NCBI GenBank assembly: GCA_032622095.1
Contig: CP136066.1
Span: forward strand, 4,239,784 to 4,303,783
DNA from: Siphonodentalium dalli
Lineage: Eukaryota; Mollusca; Scaphopoda; Gadilida; Siphonodentaliidae
Direction of reading: 5' to 3'
Length of the DNA: 64,000 nucleotides
Shown: piece by piece, positions 42,901 through 57,900 of the stretch
How the letters are laid out: each line of letters begins with the position of its first letter
How positions within the stretch are numbered: the stretch's first letter is position 1
Notes under the pieces: model-generated
Databases searched by the model: none
Seen by the model: the letters and a program-made list of their open reading frames with translations, nothing else
Told to the model about the DNA's origin: nothing
Translations under genes and position numbers: made by a program

Positions 42901-45900
42901 AAATGAAACCCTAATGCTATAGGCAACGTGAATGTAAAGTTTACTTCAAAACAATGCACAGATATCAGCTCAGGACCTGCTGAAATTGTTAGAATCATCA
43001 AATGAAAGCACATGTTTTCTGAATGTTCAAAGTATCTCTACAGTGATGCCCGCAATAATTGACCTGTTAACCACGAAATAATTATGGGAAATGTTTCAGG
43101 ATCTAGTCGGAAATATGGCTTGTTGCCATTCATTGACGAGAGCTTTACCATTTCTGACTAAATCCTGAAAAAATTCCCATAATTCCGTAGTGGTTAAGAG
43201 GTCAATTATTGCGGGCATCACTGTATCTGTATGTATACAGTGCAGAATTCAATTGAACAAACTGTGCAACTTTAATTGGTATATAGACTTGGAGTTTGCC
43301 CACTAATAATGACAAATTATAGCAACGGTACAGTTAGCCTGCGATTCCCCCGGCTCTAACAGCTTGGGATATTGGGATGAGATCTGCTGTTAGAGCCGGT
43401 GATCCCTTCCGTTAGTCGTCTATAGTGGCATTTCCGCCCAGCGAGCTGGGCACATGTTTCGGTACTTTTTATATGAAAATCGGATGGTGTCTCCTGAATG
43501 CAGTGATATATAACGCATCCGCATTAGAAGTAAATTAGAGGTTTACATGACAAGAAAGACTTAAAAGTTAGGAACCGAACATTTGTTTACATGGCATTTC
43601 ACGGTATATTGACAACATTAAATCAAATGTAAACAAATATATTTTTGTCTATATTTAAAGCCAATTAAAGTCATATTGGCTCCATCGTTCTCAGCTGGAG
43701 TTATATCATTGTGCAGCTAAACTATGTGGATATCCAAAGCTGTTAGAGCCGGAGGAATCGCGGGCTACGGCAGTTTGAGTACAACATCATAATACTGATG
43801 AGATACTTGCGACTGGACACTTTTGTGGTTAAAAGAACCATCAACATTTATATTTAAATGGGCCAATTGCAAAGTGGTATCATGTGAACAATTTAATATC
43901 AACCTGGGGATCCATGTTGGCGATATCCTGGACAGCTATCCGGAATTTTGTCAAATTTGATGACATCGCTACAAGTCTGTCACTCCGAAATTGTACAGCA
44001 AAGGCATAGCAGATCTGAAAGAATATATTTTAACTTTTAAGAAATGATAAATCTCCAAAAGCTCTGTGCGAGCTACACATTAGGGCTGGTGAATCGGCCA
44101 TTTTCGTTCGAATCGAATCTCGAATCGGCCCAAATGATATGACACCGAATCGAATCATGATATGCCCGATTTCGATGTAAAATGACACAATTATGATCGT
44201 TAAACATTGATTTTATATTAAGGCTAGTGACTCGTTTGGTGGAGGCATCAATAACAGCTAAGATTATATTCGAATCGGTGTCACCGGGTCTTCGCGAGCG
44301 GTACAACTCGCGCTCGGTGATTGGAATACCCGATAACGGATCGCGTGTTACGGTGTCAAGTCGAGTCGGCCTAATTGGTTGACTCAACAATCGTCACATG
44401 GTCCGTTCTCGGGTATTCGAGCAGGTTGATTGTGGTTGACTCTTGTGATGACCCAGTTCGCGTCTTTATGAATGACCAAGAACACAGATTCTATACTACA
44501 TTCAATAGTTAAGCTGTTACGACCACGTGTATGAGTATAATTTTCGTACTTAGCTAATAGCGTACCCATATCATCGAATATAACTAATCACTGAGTGACG
44601 GTGACCATTCTCAAACACTGCAAACTACAGAACTAGGAGCGGATGTGTACTATTGTGTATGGTAAGAAATTGTAAAACTGGCAATGGATAAACACAAAAC
44701 TGTGGCATGTACGTTCATTCTAATTTATAAACGATCGGGAGCGGGTATACATCTTAGGAAATATAGGCCCAATTGAAACACACCGGATATGATTGGACGG
44801 TCCATTGGCGCAAATTAAATTGACACAATGTTTCAATTTAAAAATTCAGAATTTAATGTTGCAACAATACTGTGCCAATGTCCCTCATTGAGCACAACAA
44901 AACTACACAAAAATGAACGCATTACATGTATATGAAAACAGAATGTTTCACCAATCAGTTTTGGACCTTTGGAAGCATAACAGTTCTGTCTATATACTCG
45001 ATGCCAGTCAATTTCGACAACACAGTTTCATAGTTTATATGGCAGAGTTGCAAACAGTAGATCTGTGTTAAATTTTCGGAACGCTAAACAAAATAATGAA
45101 ACGGACCGAATACTTGATTTCTTATACAAGAGGAATAACTCTATTTACATTTTTATGTCGCATTTTCACGATGACAACGCAAAAACCACACACAGTTACC
45201 ACACGCAGTCAGGTGTAGTTGAGATTCGTTTTGTGCCGAATCGGCCGACTGACATCGAATCGAATCTCGAAGCTTCGCCGGGCTCTACTACACATGTACA
45301 TGTATATCTTATGAATATGTCAATTACAAGCAATTAGCCGGGGAAATGCTACCAGATATTACTTCTGAATACAATTATATTAACAATTCACTAGCAATTT
45401 CACTCAGCCTTATGTCTTCATTTATTGTGTATGTCACACACTTGCAAAAACATAATTTAACCCTTACTTGACTGAATACTCATTGGCGGGTAGTTAGTAG
45501 ATTCCCATTAATTTGTAGGGATGTTCAGATAATAAGTTCAACATACAGCCTCAGGCCAATTGTTGAACTTATTATCTGAACATCCCAACAAATATATTCA
45601 GTGGGCGAGTCCATTCAACAATGGGTAGTGCAGGGTAGCGTCACTAAATTCACCCTCTCAATCAGGCCTCAAGCTAGAAGGCGACGTTCTCGCCCTGGGA
45701 CCGTGGAAGTCGTCCTAATATGGCCTAATTATTACAAACTCAGGCAAGTCGCTCTACTTGGGTCTAAAGTCGCCCTGAAATCTCACGAGGGAGAAGTGAC
45801 TTCGCCCTATTTTCAACCTCTAGCTTCAGCCCTCTTAATTGGCTACGGCAATCAGCAATGCCGAAGCCATTTGCTGAAGCAAAGTGGCCCCACATCAATG

Positions 45901-48900
45901 GTTGCCGTAGCGGATTGCCGAAGCCATAAAATTGAGAGGGCTGTAGCTTGAGGCCTGCTCTCAATATTATAATGGACAAAATAATAAAAAATACCTTGCC
46001 ATACGATTGGTATGTTATAATTTGGAAGTTTTAAACTAGTTTTATGAACTATACTTTACATGTAGCCTTGGGCTTGAGGGTACAATTAAAACAATATCTC
46101 ATCTTAAAATTTACTCACATAAACCCCGTCCCTCAGACAGGGGAATTTGTCCAAAACTTTATTCAAGGAACCATTATCATCGCACTTGAGCAGATCTTGC
46201 CTGTAGTTTTGTGTGGACTCGAGCAGCATCTTTATGTGGTCTGGTTTTTGGTTCTTCCTCTGTTTTTTAAACTCGAGGGTGAGGGCCTCCAAATGTGCTT
46301 CTGTATCATCAGAATTAGCAAGCACTTGCTGTACATGTGTCCTGAATAATCGCCCCTTCTTTGGCTGTGGGGGAGAGCTGCATCCAACTGAGTTCTTCTC
46401 TCCTTTTTGCTTCTCAGCCAGTCGCTTGTGACGAATCTTCTGGGATATTTGTTTGACCAGGAAGGACTGAAATTAATGAAGGATGTATAATGAAGGAGGC
46501 AAAATTTGGGTACAAAAGTTGTAAAAAAGAGCAAATGATCTGGCTAGAGTTATTTGAAAGCCAGTTTAGCGTCAATCGCCGCTTTACGTTTTTGGGACAA
46601 ATTATCAATTTTTATTATCATGATCAAATCATCCAAATTGAATAGAGATGGGCCGATACTGGTGTTATCGGTAACGCCGATACCGATAAATTACGTTTTG
46701 TTATCGGCAGATACCGATATCGATACCGATATATTATACAGACCTGTATATATCCCAATAATATGAATACAATTTAAGTAAACTGAAACATCCGTGTATA
46801 CTGTGTAAGGATATATATCGGCGGATGTCGACATAGAAATCGGGGACGACACGTAGCCACAAGTATATATACATTGTGAACATGGTAAGTATACTGGACA
46901 TTACTAGTAAGTGAATTCCCGACGGTAAGTATATACTTGGGGAACGATGGCATGACATCAGGATTGCCCACGGAAATAATTATGTTTAAAGTTTGGGCTG
47001 CACGCGGCGTCAATGTCAGAATATTGTGCACACATAAATTAAAAATCTTTCGAGTTAATGGCAGTCTTTATTGACGATCAAAGAACTTCCGCATACACAT
47101 TGGAATCTGGACAAACATTTTGTCATATATACATTGAAAATAAATTCCAATTCAGTCGTCAGAAATAAATGCTACAAATAAAAACACGGAGTCTTGCGTG
47201 GCTAAATTGTCCGTGAATGATATCAATCAGTGTTGAGTGAAAGCTTGCTTTGTTCTAAGCCGCCAGCACGTAACGTTGTATACATCAAGTATTTTTCATG
47301 TCGCAAAGCTTGTGGCATCACAGAGGTGTTTAACTTTGTCTTTGTTCATTCTTGGCGCCCTGTGAAATCGTACATTGGCCTACTGCTGGTGTGTTCACGT
47401 CAATCAAACTGTAAACATGGCTATATTAGCCTGGTCCCCGCCCACAAATTATATCGATAGATAAGGAGTCACGGGACGCTATGCTATATTGGAAACATGA
47501 ATATTAATTACCTTTCGCAGATCGGGGAATTCCCACCGATACGGAAATAAAATTTACCATGAGTGTCTAGGCAGGATATTTGTTCAATATATTATGTACA
47601 CATTATTATTAATCGAGGAATAAATATTGTTTATACTAAACTTGGTCGAGGTTTACTAAGACTGCACGGTCACGTGACGATTTTTCCCGACCCTGTGTAC
47701 AGAGGGATTATTTGTTCATCATCTTATTCACATCCATTCAATTCACTAAATGTCGGGACACCACATAAATTGGTTTCTATAGAGTATAGACAAAACACAA
47801 TTAATACTGGTTATTTCCGGGCTATATTTGTACATTCATGTACATCATTACGACAGAGTCTAAGACCGGATCAGCAGGGGTTACTGAGTACGACTCGGTA
47901 CGTGCTCAACTTGGCAGACCATCTCACACCTCGTGCGCGCGCAATTGAGCTCTTTTGGAAGCCAATGATCGGTGTGCATGATCAAAGCACAATGCAGTCA
48001 CCGGATGTGTGACTTCATGGCATGGACTGCACGTGTCTGTTTGATGTTGCCGCTAAACATTTGAGTGATGAAAGCATGAAATTGACATGTTTGTGAACAT
48101 GATGACTCGATGAGCATTTGTACTTGAGTGTTGCATTATACGCAAAATATATGCGACGTGTGATGCTTGTAGGCCTAATTAGAAAGTTTTTACACACGGT
48201 CATTGAAGTTGCTCAGCCTGAATTTCAAAGGCCGTTCATCCCGACACTATTCAACACATGTTTATTTGAGCTTTCACTCTGTCAATCAGGATACCCTATT
48301 GCTCATAATGCTCACTGCTCAGTGCTAATAGATGTTTGCGATCCCGATTTGTTTTTGTGTCACTGACAGTACACTGTAGCCCATTGCAAGTATATATCCA
48401 TAAAACGATATACTATGTCTGCATTAATTACATGTAATTATGCTTAGGCCTACCACTGAGCGATTTTTATCCAAAATGATGTACTTTATACACAAATATG
48501 ACACCTTTAAGTTACTGTTTCATCGTTTTGCCGTCATCCATACGAATTTGTAACGGTTCTGTAGTAATCTGTGCAACGTCTTCTATATCGGCGATGATAT
48601 CGGCAAGTTTGTGATATTTTGCCGATGCCGATATGTTACCGATAACAAAGTTATCGGCCAGATACCGATACCGATACCGATTATCGGCCCACCTCTAAAA
48701 TTGAAGTTATCATCCGGACACCATAAATTTGGGGTTTTCTAAATCGAAAAATGGCAATAACGCAGGTAACTTGTCAGTGAAGTGCTACATTTTATGCCCT
48801 GGTGCTTTAATTTATTTCGAAGTTGACCTGTGTTTTACTGGCAGAAAGTCACATACCAAATTTGGTCTTAATCCTCTAAACTGTACTAAAGTTATCAACC

Positions 48901-51900
48901 GGAAACAAATCCGAACCCAAATTTGGTTATGATGTGTTAATAATAGAAACTAAAGTTATCATACAGAAACGAAAAGTTTGATACACAGACGGACGAACAC
49001 TCACTGCTGATTAAAGTTGCATAGTTTGTTCACCGACCCCCAGATTATTAGTTAAGACAGTTACAGGGGACTAAAATATTACAATTGAGTCGAGGAAACC
49101 CCTACAAAATATGCTTCTATCGCCAAATATAGCCTAATAATATATTAAATTTACAATACCATCATTGAAGTCTGTAAACAATCAAAACTAGAGTGCAGGG
49201 CACCATTTTTAACATTTTCATAAACTGATTCAGCCTGATTGGCTGTTTGGTGCCGATCGATGTTTTTCATGACAGGCTCACAAACTCCAATGACAGGCTG
49301 AAACTTCTTGGCACCTGTCATGGTGACAGGCTGTAATTCTGAAATTGAGAATTATTTCAAGGCTTGTTCGGGGGACAATTTATAGAAACTAACCCATGGT
49401 TGGAGTCCAGATTCCTGTGCAATACAGGGCCATTTCCTGTACATTTTCTCACCAATGACTGCGTAATGGGACTTTTCATCCATTTGTGGCCACTTTTGGT
49501 AACAGTATGTTGCTAACTGGGTCGTCATCTTCCCCCATACTGACTCAATCTTTTTGGCTTCCAATGCGGCGGCAATATCTGATGTAAATTCAGGAAGATC
49601 TGCCTTCTGAATCTCTGCTTGGATATATTGTTGCTCTGCAAGCACTGCTGCAAGTATTAAATTGAATAAAATAAAAGCTTGCAAGTAGTATAGTTATCAT
49701 CCAGTTATTTTAGAATGTTCTATAAATTTGAAATGAAATCACATTATTTTTTATTTCAGCAGCAGCTACATGTATTTGGTAAATGCAAAAAGTAGTCAAA
49801 TCTCGGAAGCGGAATATTTAATTGTTTGGGGGAATAATTATTGACACCAAGTGATACTACAGTCTTAAAGGCACACTTTTAACTCAAACAATTGTAATAG
49901 ATGTCACAGATGTAATATTTAGACCGAAATTTAGCGTTATATAATATTCCGGTGTTACACATGGCTTATTCAAAACTGCCGCGGTTTACACTCAATTTAC
50001 TAGTAAAGTAAAAAGTAAAGTAAAGTCGCATCATTTATATAGCGCTTATCCCAGGTGGCTCTAAGCGCTTGACTTTACCCCAGTCATCAGGTTTCGTCAT
50101 ATATGCAGCTGTAATTACAGCGCTCCACGTACTACCCTTGTATGGTACTCGGTTTACGGGCGAGTCCCCCGCGAAAGAATACTTGGTACCAGAACAATGA
50201 ACAGTCTACCGACTTACGTCAAGGAAGAACACAGAAAGGAATTTGGCTTGCTCCGATTAGACCTCGATCAGAGGGCAGCGGAGTTACGACACAGGGAGAA
50301 AATCCAAAGGAACTTGTATTTAAGGATTGACTGATGATTGTTAGTGTTCCATTGGGTCATGAAGCTAATCGGGGAGTTGCAAACCCCATGACCACGAAGT
50401 TGGGAAACTGTTGGTAAATTTTGGTGCGAAAACAGATAGTAACGTTAAAATTTTAATCAACGACGTCAATCCACTCAACTGACTTCATGGGATGGTAAGG
50501 GCAATTGACTCCATGCATCTTTAGTGTGCTCCATAGAAGGGAAGGTCAATGGTGGTGGAAATATTATTTGAACGACGACGATATACATTGTAATATATTG
50601 ATTAATAACTTGGACCTTACTAGTACTATAGGGGGGCAATGGGTAATGGGGGCCCCAATGGCTAATATCAGAGTGACACAATCTGTAATGACGACTGACT
50701 GTATCTGTGTCAATCTGTGACAATGTGTATCATTTAGAAAATTTTGTTTCTGAAGTTCAAACTGATAGGCTGGTAGCCAACTAGCCTTACGTGTATGTGT
50801 GAGAGTTGCTGTTTCATTTGTTCTGCTCTACCTTCTGGAAATGCATGTATAATGTGAACAGTATTATGTTCCCTAAATAGGAAGATAATGTGATTGAGAG
50901 ATTTTAGTCATGTTTTATTTTCATTTTGTTGTTTATTTCAAATTTTATTTGTCAAATCATATCTATACACATATATCTAGTCACACACATTATATTTATA
51001 TCAATATAAATGATCATAATATTATTTCACACTTATGATGCTGATATGCTTCGAACAGCCGTCGAGTAGGGAAGTATCATTGCAATCTCATTGTGATCTA
51101 TACATTGAAAACAAGCGTGTACATTTATTCATAATTTCATTAGACTATTTGATAATAAAATTTCCCACCCTCCCTCCCATCCGTTACATTTCCAGGGACC
51201 ATCATCTCAGATAGGGGCCACTAGAAGGGGCCATGATAGGGCTCGGGCCTTGAGTGACCCTCACCTTTGTTGTCAAATATTATAAATACATAATTAAATA
51301 TTAATTATCGTATATCTGAATTTAATGTTTATAATAAACATATGGCTCTCAGTTCAGGAAACTGAGAGTCCATTTGAAACGATAATAAGAGTTGTGTCAT
51401 TTGCCAATAAGCGAAGCCGAGTCCCCTGGAAGGTGTTGCTATGAAGGTAGTCGAAAAACGACGATATACTAATGTATGACGTTGATTTTCAACTACTATG
51501 AAGGTTGTGGTTGCATATAATAAAAAGGGGTCAAAGAAGGATTGTTATAATCCTGGGTGGAGTAGATACATTAAGAGATTTCTACATAAAAGAGATATAG
51601 GATTTTCTTTTATATATAGAGTTACAAGTACTGAAGTATAACTTACAAGGAATACGGACCATGTACGACATTTTAACACACCTCTAGAGTCAAGGAAATA
51701 GCTACTTTTGACCGTGAAAGTTGCAAAATTTCTCACATCGATTTTGACTGACTGCAAGTCTGCAATCATATCATGACGTGTTTAGACTGATTGATATGAT
51801 ACTTGGAAACATGGTGTAATTAAGAACCAGTTAGCTATCTCGTTCACAAGCAGTTTACAGGGCCATTAACCCTCGCTTGTTTGTTACTCACAGAGATTCT

Positions 51901-54900
51901 AGTTATCCGAGTTCTATAGTACCATGATCAAGATCAACTTGGGAATTGTGTCATCTATATCTACACCAACAATCAACTTCATCTTCAGATGTACCAAGTG
52001 TCTATTTTATCTGTATGTTGTTGTACAACCCCCTTTTGGGTATTACGGTACAGTGTACATGTATCATGTATCATGTCACATTCATGTGACTATGCAAATT
52101 AAATTCTTCTCAGAAAATCGGTGGCACATATTGATGCAAACAAAACTATTACTTGCATGAAATGACAGAATCTTCATGTACCTCAGGTATAAAAGATAGG
52201 CGTGCGGAACCAGAAATCGAACTTGACCTGTATTTTGTGCTAGTAAACCCACATACCAAATTTCATTTCATTCAGTACATTTTTACTAAAGTTATCATCC
52301 GGAAATGAAAAAATTGAGACCAATTCCATAAACAAAGGGCCGTAACTCAGCCATGCCTGAGTTTGGATCAAATCATCATCAAAACCATGAGTTTTCTTGT
52401 GATAATTTATACTAAAGTTGGAAGTCTGATTGCTATGGACAAATATAGTCCTTACCGGTATCATGATTTCTTCAAAAATACCATCTCAATAGATGAAGTG
52501 GACGTGAAATATTTGGTCAGGTCACATACCATGCGTACACAAGTATACAGCTGTGTAAAACCTCTCAATTTTGATAAGATACTAATAATTTAAAGAAGTT
52601 ATAGGACAACTTTATTTGATATCTTTGACTCATCTTTGCAAGAATAAAGATATTGACCGCGTTATTATGGTAATCGGAACCGACAACTACAATTAAGGCT
52701 CTATTTGGGATTGGGAATGATGCTTATAACATAATTATTCCATTTATGAGACAAACTCCAAACCCCTGATGGTAGGCACATCACCTCTACTCCAATGAAA
52801 AGGACAAACCTTAAACCAATAAGAGTAAGACTGATTGCCAGTATTGGATGCATTACTGACTTTTCCTGACATTTCTCTGGCATTGTAATAGGTCAATGAC
52901 CCTGTACCCTCATCAAATCAATTGGGTAATATATGGACAGTGGCTATGCAGGCAATATGTACTAGTACATGGTTAAGTACCAATCCCATTATGGTGTCAT
53001 GGTTACACCACTCCCATGAAATGAAAAAACCCAGGACTGTGTCCCTCAGATATACATGTTTGTATGGAAAGGCCACATTAATTGTAGACCAAACCCATCC
53101 CATTATTGCTAGGGCAGCATTAGAATTGCATCATTATTTATCAATGAACAGAGATGTGTAACACATGCAAGTAACGTAAATCGACCCTTAGTCGTCATGT
53201 GCCTTGAGTCGTCACTCGAGTTCATGCGTTAATTACACAGCGAAATGAGAAATTTATAAATACAGATGGCGCGAACTTTTAAAACAAATTATTCAAGAAG
53301 CCGAAGAAATTAACCCATCTCCGCAAAAATCACGAGTTTTGTGTATAAACAGCCATTTCCGTAAGTACTACACAGTTACCCTTGCGACCACAACGGGCGA
53401 CAGCCTTTGTCGAAGACGGGTGTCTCGGGCGAAGGTCAGTTTCACAGTTGTCGTTCGATTTCGCTGATCGATGATTCCTTCATCATTGAAAGCCTGTCCT
53501 AATTTTGAAAGAGAGTAACACCCCTTCACCCATTACTCGCCAGGATCCACTAAAACGGGGAGTTTGTGTGGTGACGACAATACAACGGGTCTGACGACTC
53601 AAGGGCGGGGGAAAATCAACACTATCAGCGATAAAATTAAACGCAGAGCAAGCACCTAGGGGGGTGTTTCTGATAAATAAGTATGGTTATCTGCCTCAGT
53701 GAAGTCAATTATCACAAAGAATACCCTATCCGAACAATATCTGGTCGAAAAATATAACCAGCTAGTATGTAAAATAGCGACCAACATTGTTCGAGAGACA
53801 TGCGACACAGTCGACTTACCATGCGACGTACGCGCTCGACAGTCAGACTTTGATGTGCTATGGTGGAGTCTGTCAACTGACGTGGCAAGCCCGGAACTGT
53901 CAAGTGTCAACCCGAAACAAACTCACATGTCAGAAATATATGATATTTTACTATTTGAATGTTACAGTATGCACATGTACCATGAGGGGGTCCGCTACCT
54001 TGCATATATAGGATAATATATTTAATGTTGTTGTCTTGTTTTTGCTATGCAGGCGTAAGTTTGTTTTACAGTCAACGTACGTGAAACTAAATCAGACGTT
54101 ATACTCATGGGGTGGTCGGTCGGCCCACATAATGTAGCCATGCATATGCCTAGCTGACATGGCTATTACTATATATAATGGTATAAAAGAGAGGTCCCGG
54201 TTGTAGTGTTTTTTTCACACTTAAGTACATTTATTTCGTAACAAATTACCTGAATCTGATAATGATCGTCAGATGGTATACAGGTAGTCTGTAGTGCCGA
54301 TTAATAAACATTCATTGTGTGACACAAGTACATGTACTGAAATTCAAGATGGCCGATGGTGACTATGATTGTTTTAATACTGACACCCCCATATGGCTGA
54401 CGACGGCAAGTTTTTCTCGATGATTCACATCTATATACATGTACATGTATCGATGTCAACAGCAATGACACATTTCATAATGATCGGACCAAGACGATAT
54501 TATTTTTATTTGAACATGCTCTCTCGAAAATGATAGGTACCGCATTCAAGGTCGACATGCACCACTATAATCGAGGGAACGCTCTCTCGGTGTTGCCTTG
54601 ACACCCGAATCAAATGAGCCCCATGTCGACCGTGTGCTGTACACTATTGTCCCGTCGTTGGAGAGAGAAACATTCCCAAATCCAAACTGACATGTAGAGG
54701 TTCGGGCGGGTGGCCAAGGTGTGTGGGTAGTTGGCACACCATATCCCCCGGGACGCCGGAGCAGGATGCGTTGTGGGCAAGCATCCCTTGCCCTGGTGAC
54801 TGGGTAGACAGCATATTTGATGGGGCCACATGGGCTGCATGCATATCATTCTACTGATTTCTGCCACCAACGATTAAATTATTGTTGAACATGTATTTCA

Positions 54901-57900
54901 AACACAAATATTCGGAGTTCCCCAGGGGCGGCGAAAGCTGTCAAAGTGGGGGGGGGGGGGGGGTCACAAATATTGGTATAAGTTGAATAGGTGGGGGTCA
55001 CCAATTTGTTAGACAGTTGAATACATTTGAGTATGTATTTCACAATTGTCTTTGTAACATGGTACATGTGTATGCCAAAATTTTAATATCTAGAACTGTA
55101 TAGAAGAATGATAAGCATGCACAGACAGCATGGGACCTTTTGCAGCTGACTATCTTGTGCATGCATCGACAACATCGTATATTTGGTTGTGGTTGATCAT
55201 CATTGGTTTATCAAAGCACCATTGAAGTATGTTTAGCATTTTAGAATTAACAAGCAGTCGCAGACGACGGTATCCCCCGCCGAAATTGTGCAAGTGCATT
55301 ATTAATAATGTTTGCGTTCTCAGTATGTGCTAAATAAGAGGTGGGATTTTGTCAAAAAGCCAGGCTTGCGAATTCATTTTAGGTACTGGTCATGTGAACT
55401 CATATACCAAAAATCTTTGAAATCAGTTGACATTTGTGGAAATGAGCCCTGTGACGTCGTCCATTTGCACACAAAAAAATAAACAAAGTCCAATAAGTCC
55501 GCTTAAAATATCCGGCCGGACCTGGTTTGCGAACTCGTTCTAGATACTGGTCATGTGAACTCATATACCAAAAAACTTTGAAATCCGTGGACATTTGTGT
55601 AAATGAGCCCTGTGACGTCGTCCATTTGCACACAAAAAAATAAACAAAGTCCAATAACTCCGCTTAAAATATCCGGCCGGACGTGGTTTACGAACTCGTT
55701 CTAGATACTGGTCATGTGAACTCATATACCAAAAATCTTTGAAATCCGTGGACATTTGTGGAAATGAGCCCTGTGACGTCGTCCATTTGCACACAAAAAA
55801 ATAAACAAAGTCCAATAACTCCGCTTAAAATATCCGGCCGGACCTGGTTTGCGAACTCGTTCTAGATACTGGTCATGTGAACTCATATACCAAAAAACTT
55901 TGAAATCCGTTGACATTTGTGGAAATGAGCCCTGTGACGTCGTCTATTTGCACACAAAAAAATAAACAAAGTCCAATAACTCTGCTTAAAATAACCGGCC
56001 GGACCTGGTTTGCGAACTCGTTCTAGATACTGGTCAAGTGAACTCATATACCAAATATCTTTGAAATCCGTTGACATTTGTGGGAATGAGCCCTGTGACG
56101 TCGTCTATTTGCTATTTGGTAAATTCGACAAAAATAATAAACAAAGTCCAATAACTCCAGTAAAAATATCCGACCGGACCTGGCTTACTAACTTATTCTA
56201 GGTAATGGTCAGGTGAACTCAAATACCATAAATCTTTGAAATCCGTTGACATTTGTTCAAGTTATGACTCTTACAAATTCGGGACGGACGGACGGACGGA
56301 CGGACGGAACCCATTACTATATCCCCCGCAAATTTTCAATTTGGCGTGGGATAATAAGTCGAAAATGAGGCATAACTTTAACAAAATAATTCGGACCGAA
56401 CCCAAATTTTCAGCATGCTGAGAGCCTGAGATGTTCTTGCAAGAAGATTGTCTACCACAAATTATTGAAATTGGTTCATATTTGATAAAGTTATCAAGTC
56501 TGACGGACGGACGGACAAACAGACTGAGCAACTCGGATGGACGGACAGACGGACGCAGTCAATCCAGTTTACTACTTTGGTAGTGGGGGTATAATTAAAT
56601 TATTCTTTCATTGTGGATGTCCCTCATGGTAGGATTTGTCCAACTGGGCTGGATGTTATGATGACCACCATCTATTGTTGGGTAGTGATTGATAAGGGAT
56701 TATCACTGGAGTGACCCAGATTTTTACCCTGGCCAACCTACCCTACTAGTAAGTATCCTTGGCTGATTGCTTCCAATAAGATTGACATGACCCACATGCT
56801 TAACTCACCATTTGCCTTGCCATGTCAGAATCTGGCTAGCATTTACAATTATATTATGTAGGCAACTCATAAATATGGTTCCTTTTCAATACATTCCTCC
56901 GATATTTTCATATTTTGTTCTTGTTCATCATCTTTGGACTATTGAGCAAATGTTACTATTTTTTCTATTGATGTTTGGAGATTGGGTATACTGGGTTACA
57001 GCGCAAGAGATTGCCTTTCTAAATCTTGAATTAAAGTTAAATTTAAAATTTCAAAAGCAATCCAGCATGATTTATACTGCTGGAATAGTTAATAAATTAT
57101 GTAGGTAACACAGTAGGTTTATATTTATGCTCCAAAAAATGACCAGAACACTGGATTTTACACCCTCAATATTTTGAAACATTTGGCTTCCGGAAGACAC
57201 ATAGAACTTTGTTTGTTGGGCAAAGTTGGCATACTAATAATAGGGTCGGTCGGGTAACCCTAAACACAGGTATTTTTTTGTTTGGCCTAACAATGACCAG
57301 ATTTCTTGCAGAGAATCAGGGTTTTTGTCTATATTATCTGGAAAGTGCATGGGCTTCTTGTATTTTGTTCGCCCACTGTGGATAAGCTAAAAATATTGGC
57401 AGAAAAGAGACAATTTTCATAACATACTAACCATATGGTTGACTCGGAGGTGTTAAAGATGATGATGAAATTGAATCCACAGCTGGCATGTCTGCAACAC
57501 TCTGCTCCGAAGTGGCCGAACGTTCTTTAACGCCATTGTTTGAGTTTGCCGAGTCTGGCCGGGCCCATACCTGGCCTGCTTCCAGGAATAGGAATATTTC
57601 ACTCCGTAACTCCGACAAAACCTCATCGTCCTCAATGTCCGTCCCGTCGCACTCCAGAACTATTTTGCAGCCATCTGACTTGACCATAAGTTTTTCTGCC
57701 GCTGAAAAAAAAAACAACAGCAACATGAAGCTAGTTTATGTGTTAGCACTTACAAAATTTGGACAGACAAAACTGTTCAGACCAAATAGTTATCAACTTA
57801 GAATCATGCAGTTTGACATCCAATATTTGTCAAATACCTGAGATATTACCTATTATTCGTTTCCGCGTTCCGTATAATACACATTCAGCGTGCCGCCTCA

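Noticed and set aside
44073-44390. 105-codon minus-strand frame next to exon 5
   Set aside because: It lies in the end of a hAT element and reads through its subterminal CGAATCGAAT repeats.
45601-45951. 116-codon plus-strand frame
   Set aside because: It spans the junction of two MITEs and a complete hAT-type MITE, so it cannot be an old gene.
47563-48012. 149-codon plus-strand frame inside the 2055-bp hAT element
   Set aside because: No hAT dimerisation or catalytic motif, and low-complexity, AT-driven composition.
50791-50872. Possible extra exon of the CIDE-N gene (acceptor TATTTAG, donor GTAAGG)
   Set aside because: Its phase does not fit between exons 2 and 3; in the phase required it contains a stop.
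55400-56077. Four similar minus-strand frames of 64-84 codons
   Set aside because: They recur every 161 bp with the tandem unit and have no start context or homology.
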